Assembly: GCF_000718005.1 (NCBI RefSeq)
Contig: NZ_JODV01000009.1
Reading direction: 5' to 3' (one strand)
From: Actinoalloteichus_B caeruleus
Lineage (GTDB): Bacteria > Actinomycetota > Actinomycetes > Mycobacteriales > Pseudonocardiaceae
Length of the DNA: 64,000 nucleotides
The notes under the pieces were generated by a model. That model searched no databases. It was not told the origin of the DNA and was given only the letters and a program-made list of their open reading frames with translations. Positions 36,266 through 43,496 of this stretch are shown piece by piece. Numbering within the stretch: position 1 is the first letter of the stretch; every line of letters starts with the position of its first letter. The position numbers were made by a program, and so were the translations under genes.

Positions 36266-37780
36266 ATGACGAACCTGGCGACGATGCTGGCGGAGACGGC
36301 GACCCGACACCCGGACCGGCCGGCCGTGCGGCTCGACGGGGAGGTCCTGACCTACCGGGATCTCCTGCACCGCGCCTCGGACGTGGCCTTGTCCCTGGCG
36401 GCTCGGGACGTGCGGCCGGGCGACCGGGTGGGGCTCGTCCTCCCGAACGTTCCGGCGTTCCCCGTGGTGTTCTTCGGCGTGCTGCTCGCCGGGGGCGTCG
36501 CGGTGCCGATGGCGCCGCTGCTCCGGTCCCGGGAGATCCGCTACCGGCTGTCCGACGCGGAGGCCTCGCTGGTGGTGTCGGACGGGCCCGCGATGGACCA
36601 GGTGACGCCCGCCGCCGGTGAGGTCGGGGTGCCGGCCCTCACCGTGGCCGAACTCGCCGACACTCCCGGCCTGCTGGCTCCCACGCCAGAAGGGGAGGTG
36701 GCGGAGCTCGTGGAGCGGGCCGGCGCCATCGACGCCACGGCCACCGCGCTGATCCTCTACACCTCGGGCACCACTGGGGAACCCAAGGGCGCCGAACTGA
36801 CCCACGACAACCTGCGGGGCAACGCGGAGCTGACGGCCGCCACCGTCCTGGAGTGCACCGAGGAGGACGTGATCATGGGGTGCCTTCCCCTGTTTCACTC
36901 CTTCGGGCTCACCTGTGGCCTGCTCGCGGCCGTGCGGACGGGCGCGAGCCTGACGCTGATCCCCCGGTTCGACCCGGGGCGGGCGTTGGAGGTCGTCGAA
37001 CGGGACCGGGTCACGGTGTTCCAGGGCGTGCCCACCATGTACGGGGCGATGCTCAACCACCCGGACCGGAGTGGGGTGGACGTGTCCAGTCTGCGCACCT
37101 GCATCTCGGGCGGCGCGGCGATGCCGTTGGAGCTGCTCTCCGCCTTCGAGGACGCGTTCGGCTGCCAGATCCTGGAGGGCTACGGCCTGAGCGAGACCTC
37201 CCCGGTCGCCTCGTTCAACCACCCCGATCGGCCCCGCAAGGCCGGGTCCATCGGAACCCCGGTGCGGGGGGTGCGGATGCGGGTGGTGGACGACCTCGGG
37301 GTGGAGCTGCCCGACGGGGAGGTCGGGGAGATCGTCATTCAGGGGCCCAACGTGATGCGGGGTTACTGGCGGCGCCCGGAGGCCACCGAGGCGGCGATGC
37401 CCGACGGGTGGCTGCGCACCGGTGACCTCGCGCGCCGGGACGAGGACGGCTTCTTCCACATCGTCGACCGCAAGAAGGACCTGATCCTGCGCGGCGGGTA
37501 CAACGTGTACCCGCGCGAGGTGGAGGAGGCCTGCTACGAGCACCCGGACGTGCTGGAGGTCGCGGTCGTCGGTGTGCCGCACCCGGAGCTGGGTGAGGAG
37601 GTCGGCGCGGCCGTCGCCCGGAAGCCGGGGGCGACGGTGACCGAGGACGAGCTGCGTGAGTTCCTGCGGGAACGCGTCGCCACCTACAAGTACCCCCGTC
37701 ATCTGTGGTTCGTGCCGGAGCTGCCGAAGGGGTTGACGGGCAAGATCCTCCGCCGTGCGGTGCGTCCACCGGAGAACTGA
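36266..37780 (+). CDS. Long-chain acyl-CoA synthetase / AMP-dependent ligase
   Basis: Activates a carboxylic acid with ATP and then forms the CoA thioester. The 504-residue protein has the full ANL motif set: A3 LYTSGTTGEPKGAELTH near residue 166, A5 GYGLSETSP near 305, A7 GWLRTGD near 385, A8 RKKDLILRGGYNVYPREVE near 405 and the A10 Lys in PKGLTGKILRR near 490. It is most similar in layout to fatty-acid-CoA ligases that start with MTNLA. The ATG has GAAGGAG upstream. It is probably transcribed alone. The bases before it (35954-36265) show no gene. Confidence 0.92.
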   Translation: MTNLATMLAETATRHPDRPAVRLDGEVLTYRDLLHRASDVALSLAARDVRPGDRVGLVLPNVPAFPVVFFGVLLAGGVAVPMAPLLRSREIRYRLSDAEASLVVSDGPAMDQVTPAAGEVGVPALTVAELADTPGLLAPTPEGEVAELVERAGAIDATATALILYTSGTTGEPKGAELTHDNLRGNAELTAATVLECTEEDVIMGCLPLFHSFGLTCGLLAAVRTGASLTLIPRFDPGRALEVVERDRVTVFQGVPTMYGAMLNHPDRSGVDVSSLRTCISGGAAMPLELLSAFEDAFGCQILEGYGLSETSPVASFNHPDRPRKAGSIGTPVRGVRMRVVDDLGVELPDGEVGEIVIQGPNVMRGYWRRPEATEAAMPDGWLRTGDLARRDEDGFFHIVDRKKDLILRGGYNVYPREVEEACYEHPDVLEVAVVGVPHPELGEEVGAAVARKPGATVTEDELREFLRERVATYKYPRHLWFVPELPKGLTGKILRRAVRPPEN

Positions 37781-37810
37781 CGGCGACGCGCCACCTCGTC
37801 CCCGCCTCCC

Positions 37811-37906
37811 CCGAGCCCCGAAGCCGAAGCCCCGAGCCCCGAAGCCGAAGCCCGGAGCCCGGAGCCCGGAGCCCGGAGCCCGGAGCCCGGAGCCCGGAGC
37901 CCGGAG
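37811..37906. repeat. Tandem repeats: two 21-bp units then eight 7-bp units
   Basis: Directly after the ligase stop two perfect 21-bp units (from 37811) are followed by eight perfect copies of CCCGGAG (37851-37906) and a ninth with one change. The 21-bp unit is three times seven, so both arrays share a period. This is a typical slippage-prone simple repeat. It lies in a 616-base gap (37781-38396) that otherwise holds no gene. Confidence 0.9.
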
Positions 37907-38396
37907 CCCGGACTCCGGATCCGGAACGGCGGGAGGTCGGGGCGCGGCCCGGGAGTGGGCGCCGTGCGTGCCGGGGCCGTCGGCGCCCACCCGACACCGA
38001 GACCGTCACGAAGTGCCTCAGTCCCAGCCGAAGACGCCGAGGGGCAACGGGCCGTGGTCATGCGCCGGCTGGGTCCGGTCCGGAGCCGGCGGCGTGGCGC
38101 CGTCGGCGGGCGGGAGCAGCCGCCCACCGTGCGGGCGAGTGCCGCCTTCGGGCCCACCCGCGCGGGCGGCCCTGGGCCGGGTTGTCCTGGTCGCGGGCAT
38201 GCTGGTCATCCCTTCGTCGTGCGTTCTCGTGGTGGTCGTGGTCGGTGTTCGCACCGGACCGGCTGGGGGTCGGCGGCACCGGCTCGGGGTGAGCGCCGGG
38301 ACGGCGGCGCGGTGACCGGTGCCCCGCCCCGTCGAGCGGCACCGGCGCGGCGGGCCGGGCCGATCCCCGGGCGGCGCGGCGTGCGGCGGGCCACGG

Positions 38397-39377
38397 TCAC
38401 AGCCAGCCCCGGCGGGCGGCGGCCACCCCGGCCTCGAAACGGCTCGCCGCCTGGAGTCGGTGCATCAGGCGGGCGATGCGGCGCCGCAGGTGCCGGACGG
38501 ACACGCCCACCGCGCGGGCGGCGGTCTCGTCGGTGCGGCCCTCGGCCAGCAGCGCCAGGAGCTGGCGGTCCTCCTCGGTCAGGTCGGCTGGCGGGTCGTC
38601 GCTGGTCGTGAGGTCGGCGGCCTCCGCCCAGATGCGGTGGAACAGGTGCAGGAACCCACGCACCAGGCCGGCCTGCCGCACCACCAACGCGCCCCGCCGG
38701 GTGTCGCTCGGATCGGAGGGGACGACCACGACCTCCTCGTCCATGATGATCATCCGCTCGACGGGCAGGTCGGACAGCCGGATCCGCGCCCCGGAGGCGG
38801 CGGCCTCCCGCAGGTGGTCGCGGACGCGGTGGTCGGTGACGACGCTGGCCTCGTGGATGACCCGCATCTCCACGCCCCGTCGCTGGCTGCGCACGTCCAG
38901 CGGGCGGGCGGCGGCCACCGACTCCGGGCTGGGGCGCGCCGAGGGGTGCACGGAGTAGACGCTGGTCCTGGTGAAGAAGGACAGTTCGGCGAGGCGTTCC
39001 CGTACCTGGTCGACGTCGGTGAGTCGTTCCACGCCCTGGCCGGTGAGTGGCCCGGCGGTGGTGCCGGCGTGTTGTTCGGCCAGTGCCGGCACCTCGCTCC
39101 TGGTGTCGCCGACCCGGCGGTGTCGGCGCAGGAGTTCGTCCTCGGTGCGTTCGATGAGGTCGCCGAGGGCGACCGAGGGGCGTGGCAGTTCCACCCCGGA
39201 GGGGCGGTCGGCGCGGAAGCGGGCGACGCCGAGTTCGACGAGGCCGGCCAGGGCTGCGCGGACGGTCCCCGGCGTGCCGGTGCGGGCGAGCCCGGCCAGG
39301 TCGCTGTCCGGATCGGCCAGCAGCGCGCGGTAGACGCGTTCCTGTTCGGCGGTGAAACCGAGATCCCGCAGGGCCAT
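38397..39377 (-). CDS. TrmB-like/LuxR-type transcriptional regulator
   Basis: Regulator of 326 residues. The N-terminus (residues 1-85) is a winged-helix of the TrmB type (GFTAEQERVYRALLADPDSD, then a second helix that groups into LVELGVARF). The middle resembles a phospholipase-D-like sensor region (MRVIHEASVVTDHRV, ARIRLSDLPVERMIIMD). The C-terminus (about 268-315) is a LuxR/GerE helix-turn-helix (LLALLAEGRTDETAARAVGVSVRHLRRRI). This architecture is common beside actinomycete RiPP and polyketide loci. It is divergent from lanM at 39784 and is a candidate regulator of it. Confidence 0.82.
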   Translation of the reverse strand: MALRDLGFTAEQERVYRALLADPDSDLAGLARTGTPGTVRAALAGLVELGVARFRADRPSGVELPRPSVALGDLIERTEDELLRRHRRVGDTRSEVPALAEQHAGTTAGPLTGQGVERLTDVDQVRERLAELSFFTRTSVYSVHPSARPSPESVAAARPLDVRSQRRGVEMRVIHEASVVTDHRVRDHLREAAASGARIRLSDLPVERMIIMDEEVVVVPSDPSDTRRGALVVRQAGLVRGFLHLFHRIWAEAADLTTSDDPPADLTEEDRQLLALLAEGRTDETAARAVGVSVRHLRRRIARLMHRLQAASRFEAGVAAARRGWL

Positions 39378-39783
39378 CAGTCGCTCCGCTCCGGGGCGGT
39401 GTCGGGGTGGTGCGCGGTGACGGTCACGACCTCTCCCTCCTGTCGTGGGCCGTGCTCAGTGTGGAGGCCGCCCGTGCTCACCCACATGGGTGGCGGCTAC
39501 CCGGATTTCCGAGCCCGGGGCGGTCGGGTGGGGGAGCGGGTGGCTCTCCGCTGGGTGGCGGTGCGGCAGGCGTGGTCCGGTGTGGTCTCCGGTCGGTGGG
39601 GTCACTCCCGAACGCCCGGTTCGTCGCATGGGGGTGTGGCCGTGTCCCCCGCCCGCCGCTCCGGGTGCCGCGCGCGAACCCGCCGTCCCGGCACGCCTGC
39701 CGGCGGGACAACGGGGGGTGTGCCGGGAATATGGGGGGCTCTCACCCATGCCGGTGGTGGTGGGTGCGTGGCACGGTGATCCC
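39378..39783. other. Divergent promoter region between regulator and lanM
   Basis: About 400 bases. No precursor-like small gene with a cysteine-containing C-terminus was found here in any frame. Several CCCG-rich stems are present. No convincing promoter hexamers were identified. Confidence 0.4.
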
Positions 39784-42700
39784 GTGACCGCCTCACCGAC
39801 ACTCAGCCCGGCCGAGGAGCCGCTCGATTCGCGGTGGTGGGCCGGTGCGCTCTCCGCCGCCGAGCGTGCCGCGACCCGGCCGCCGGAGGGCGGCGGCCCC
39901 GAACCGGTCGCCCAGGTCCCCGGGGAGCGGCCCGAGTGGGCGGAGGTCGTGGAACGCGTGCTGGCGGCGTCGTCCGACGAGGCCCCTCCGGTCGGCGGGG
40001 CCTCACCGGGTGCCGGCGGGTCGGAGGCGTCCCGGACTCCCGACAGGGCGGTCCGGGCTCGGGGGGAGGTCGCGGCGTCGCGGGGGGACGGCGCCGCGAC
40101 CACGCCGGGCGACGTGCTGTGCCTGGCGCCCGCCCTGGAGCCGTTCCTGGCGGTGGCCGCCGACCACCTGAACGCCGCACTGCCCGCGCCGTCCCACCCC
40201 GCGCTGGTCGATGCCGACACCGTTCGCGCCGGGCTGCTGGCGGCCACCCGCGCCCGGCTGGTCCGCACCTCGGCCCGCGCCCTCGTCCTGGACCTGCACC
40301 ACGACCGCGTCCGGGGCGCCTTGCCGGGAGCGACCTCCGAGTCCCGGTTCGCCGGGTTCCTCGCCGCCACGGCGACCAGGGCCGGCCTGACCGGGTTCGT
40401 CCGGCGGTACCCGGTGCTGGCCCGGCTGCTGGCCCAGACCATCACCCAGGACGCCCAGTCGGCGGCCGAACTGGTGGGCCGCTACCTGCGGGACCGGGCG
40501 GCGATCGTCGCCACCCTGTTGGGGGGCACCGATCCCGGTCCGCTGGTGCGGGTCACGCCGGGGATGGGTGACCGGCATCGGGGCGGGCGGACCGTGGCCG
40601 TGCTCCACTTCGCCGACGGCCGGCGGATCGTCCACAAGCCGCGCCCCGTCGACCTGTCCCTCCGCTTCACCCGCCTGGTCGACTGGGTGGACTCCCGGGT
40701 ACCGGACCTGGGATTGCGGGCGGTGCGGCAGCTGGCCGGCCGGGGCTACGGGTGGGCCGAGTTCGTCGAGCACCTGCCGTGCGCCGAGCTGACCGGGGTG
40801 GACCGCTTCTACCGCCGGCAGGGCGCCCTGCTGGCCCTGCTGTACCTGGTGGACGGCACCGACGTCCACTACGAGAACCTGGTGGCGCACGGCGAGCACC
40901 CGGTGGTCGTGGACGTGGAGACCCTGTTCCACCCGGCGTTCCCACCCGGCACCACCACCGGGGGTGATCCGGCGTTGACGGCGCTGCTCGCCTCGGTGCA
41001 CCGCACCGCGCTGCTCCCGAGGATGCTGCTGGGGCCGGAGGGCGCGGTGGACCTGTCGGGGCTGGGGGGCGACCCGGGCGCGCGGCACCCCGACGACGGG
41101 GTGCGGTGGGTCGACACCGGGCGGGACACGATGCGGTTGGAGCGCGTCCCGGGCACCGTGGAGGCCGCCAGCAACCGGCCGGGCCTGCCCGGGGCGCCGG
41201 ACGTCGAACCGGCCGCCCACGTCGACGGTCTGGTCGGCGGGTTCCGCGCGACCTACGAGGCCGTTCTCACGCACCGGGCCGAGCTGCTGGCCGACGGCGG
41301 GCCGCTGCGGGACTGCGCCGGGACCGAGCAGCGGGTGGTGTTCCGCGACACCAGCGTCTACGCGACGTTGCTGGCCGAATCGACCCACCCGGACGCGGTG
41401 CGCTCCGGAGCCGACCGGGACCGGGCCTTCGCTGTGCTGTCCCAGAGCCCGGAACTGCGGGACCTGGTGCCCTGCGAGGTGGCGGAGCTGTGGCGGGGCG
41501 ATGTTCCGCTGTTCACCACCACCCCCGACAGCCGGGACGTCCACACCGGCTCCGGTCGGGTGGTGCCCGACCGGCTGCCGGTCGCCGGCCTGGACGCCGT
41601 CCTCGGCAAGGTGCGCGCGCTCGACGAGGTGGACCGGCGCGACCAGGAGTGGTTGATCCGGGCCGCGTTGGACACCCGGACCCCGGCGGTGTCCCACCAC
41701 GCGCGGGCCGTCCCCGCCGGCGCCACCGCCCTGGTGGTCCCCGACGTGGACCGCCTGCTCACCGCGGCATGCGCGATCGGCGACTCACTGGTCGCCACCG
41801 CCGAGCACGACGAGCGGCGGGCCAACTGGCTCGGGCTGCAACCGGTGGACGACCGCTACTGGGCGGTGTTGCCGATGGGCGCCGGCCTGGGTGACGGGTA
41901 CTGCGGGGTCGCGGTGTTCCTCGCCCAGCTCGGCGCGCTCACCGGGATACCCCGGTACACCGGGCTGGCCCGTCGCGCGGTGCGCCCGCTGCCGGCGCTG
42001 CTGGCGGCGTTCCACGCCGAACCGGCCCTGGCGACGACCGTGGGCGTGGGGGCGTTCCAGGGCCTCGCCGGCATCAGCTACGCCCTGGCGCGGCTGTCCG
42101 CCCTGCTCGACGACCCGGAGCCCCGCGCCTGGCTGGACCGGTCGCTGCCGCTGCTCGGCCGCACCGCCTCGGCCCGGCCCGAGGGGGAGGCCCCCGAGCA
42201 CGGGGTGGGTCTGGCGACCGGCTGGGCCGGGGCGGTGGCGGTGCTGGCCTCGGTGCACGAGGAGACGGGATCCCCGGAGGCCGCCGAGGTGCTCGCGCCG
42301 CTGGCGGACCGGCTGCACCGCCACGTCGCCGGGGACGGGGGTCTGGGCGGTGGGCTGTCGGGGGGCGGCGGCGATCCGTCGTTCCCGCACGGCACGGCCG
42401 GTGTCGGGTGGGCTCTGCTGCGGGCCGGCGCCGTGCTGCCCGCGCGGCCGTCGCTGACGACCTCCGGTGCCGCGCTGCTGGCTGCGGCCACCCGGGAGCT
42501 GCTGGCACGCGGGGGTTCCGCGTGGTGCCACGGTATCGCCGGTCCGGCCCTGGCGTGGGCGGGCGCGGGCAGCGGCCCGCCCGGGGCGTCGGGTGGGGCC
42601 GACCCGCTGCCGGACGCGGCGCTGGAGGCGCTGACCGTGCGGGAGGCCCGCGCCGACCTGACCCCCTGCCACGGAGAACTGGGCGTGGTGGAGGCGTTGA

Positions 42701-43032
42701 CCGCCCTCACCCGCCGTCGCCCCGACCTGTTGGGCGCCGCCGAACGCGGACAGGCCCGGGTGTTGGGCGTCTTGGAACGGACCGGTCCTCGGTGCGGCAC
42801 CCCGTCCGGCCTGACCACCCCGGGGTTGCTGACCGGGTTGGCCGGCATCGGGTACGGGCTGCTGCGGCTCGCCCTGCCCGACGTGGTGCCCTCCGTGCTC
42901 GCCCTGCACCCGGGACCCCGGCCGCCGACCACCGCCAGGTGGGGTACCGGCACCACCGGTGTCCCGCCGGGGCCCGCCCCGGAGGTGGTGGAGCGGCGGG
43001 CGCGGGGGCGGCCCCAGCGGGACGGTCCCTGA
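39784..43032 (+). CDS. lanM: Class II lanthipeptide synthetase LanM
   Basis: Bifunctional enzyme of 1082 residues that dehydrates Ser/Thr of a precursor and forms thioether rings. The N-terminal kinase-like dehydratase (DUF4135) shows the Lys motif HKPRPVDLSLRF near residue 283 and TDVHYENLVAHGEHPVVVDVETLFHP near 360-385. The C-terminal LanC-like cyclase has the zinc ligands in AWCHGIAG (C915) and PCHGELG (C962, H963), plus GGGLSGGGGDPSFPHGTAGVGWAL near 855. Length and motif set are normal. The GTG at 39784 was chosen by comparison with other LanM N-termini; an ATG at 39748 in frame is possible. No cysteine-containing precursor is adjacent, which is unusual. The next gene encodes a Cys-free 77-residue protein. 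Confidence 0.93.
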   Translation: MTASPTLSPAEEPLDSRWWAGALSAAERAATRPPEGGGPEPVAQVPGERPEWAEVVERVLAASSDEAPPVGGASPGAGGSEASRTPDRAVRARGEVAASRGDGAATTPGDVLCLAPALEPFLAVAADHLNAALPAPSHPALVDADTVRAGLLAATRARLVRTSARALVLDLHHDRVRGALPGATSESRFAGFLAATATRAGLTGFVRRYPVLARLLAQTITQDAQSAAELVGRYLRDRAAIVATLLGGTDPGPLVRVTPGMGDRHRGGRTVAVLHFADGRRIVHKPRPVDLSLRFTRLVDWVDSRVPDLGLRAVRQLAGRGYGWAEFVEHLPCAELTGVDRFYRRQGALLALLYLVDGTDVHYENLVAHGEHPVVVDVETLFHPAFPPGTTTGGDPALTALLASVHRTALLPRMLLGPEGAVDLSGLGGDPGARHPDDGVRWVDTGRDTMRLERVPGTVEAASNRPGLPGAPDVEPAAHVDGLVGGFRATYEAVLTHRAELLADGGPLRDCAGTEQRVVFRDTSVYATLLAESTHPDAVRSGADRDRAFAVLSQSPELRDLVPCEVAELWRGDVPLFTTTPDSRDVHTGSGRVVPDRLPVAGLDAVLGKVRALDEVDRRDQEWLIRAALDTRTPAVSHHARAVPAGATALVVPDVDRLLTAACAIGDSLVATAEHDERRANWLGLQPVDDRYWAVLPMGAGLGDGYCGVAVFLAQLGALTGIPRYTGLARRAVRPLPALLAAFHAEPALATTVGVGAFQGLAGISYALARLSALLDDPEPRAWLDRSLPLLGRTASARPEGEAPEHGVGLATGWAGAVAVLASVHEETGSPEAAEVLAPLADRLHRHVAGDGGLGGGLSGGGGDPSFPHGTAGVGWALLRAGAVLPARPSLTTSGAALLAAATRELLARGGSAWCHGIAGPALAWAGAGSGPPGASGGADPLPDAALEALTVREARADLTPCHGELGVVEALTALTRRRPDLLGAAERGQARVLGVLERTGPRCGTPSGLTTPGLLTGLAGIGYGLLRLALPDVVPSVLALHPGPRPPTTARWGTGTTGVPPGPAPEVVERRARGRPQRDGP

Positions 43033-43179
43033 CCGGCGCCCCGACCCCGACGTCCGGTTCCCGGGAGGGAGCACCCCGGAGTCGGACACCGCACCACCCG
43101 CGACCCACACCCACCACCCCCCGATTCCCGGGAACCTCCCGTCCGACGAGGCACCCGCCGACACCACGAGGAGAACGCC

Positions 43180-43413
43180 ATGACCGCCGACCACCGCCCC
43201 ACCACCGCCCCCGCCGGCACCGACCACGACGCGCTGCCCGTGGCGCCGGCCCACGCCAACGTGGACGACCACCCGATCGGCGAGGCCCGCACGCCTGCCC
43301 GCCTGTCGGTCGGGGCGCGGGTCAGCGTCCTCGCCGGTCTCACCCTCAGCGCGATCGTCACCTCCGGGTTGCCGCCGCTGACCACCGTCAGCGCCCCGGG
43401 AACGCAGCTCTGA
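43180..43413 (+). CDS. Cysteine-free small protein downstream of lanM
   Basis: Protein of 77 residues with a strong ribosome binding site (GAGGAG, 43168-43173). Residues 1-40 are polar and rich in Asp, His, Pro and Ala, like a leader. Residues 42-77 are hydrophobic and rich in Ser and Thr (LSVGARVSVLAGLTLSAIV, then a Pro-Pro turn and TTVSAPGTQL). It has no cysteine, so it cannot form lanthionine. It could be a LanM substrate that is only dehydrated, a small membrane protein, or an immunity peptide. Position between lanM and the LAL regulator supports a role in the locus. I do not recognise a family. Confidence 0.6.
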   Translation: MTADHRPTTAPAGTDHDALPVAPAHANVDDHPIGEARTPARLSVGARVSVLAGLTLSAIVTSGLPPLTTVSAPGTQL

Positions 43414-43496
43414 GCCCTACCGCGTCGCCGGGTCGACGACGTTGCGAATCCGTGAACGAGCGGTCGCTGCGTGTACCGGGTCGTTAGAGTCCCGGT

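Noticed and set aside
40003..41700. Minus-strand frame inside lanM as a possible precursor or immunity gene.
   Set aside because: The product is His/Gln/Val/Pro-rich shadow translation of LanM with no start signal.
43033..43179. Possible short cysteine-containing precursor between lanM and the 77-residue gene.
   Set aside because: No frame with a start codon, ribosome binding site and Ser/Thr plus Cys core exists here.
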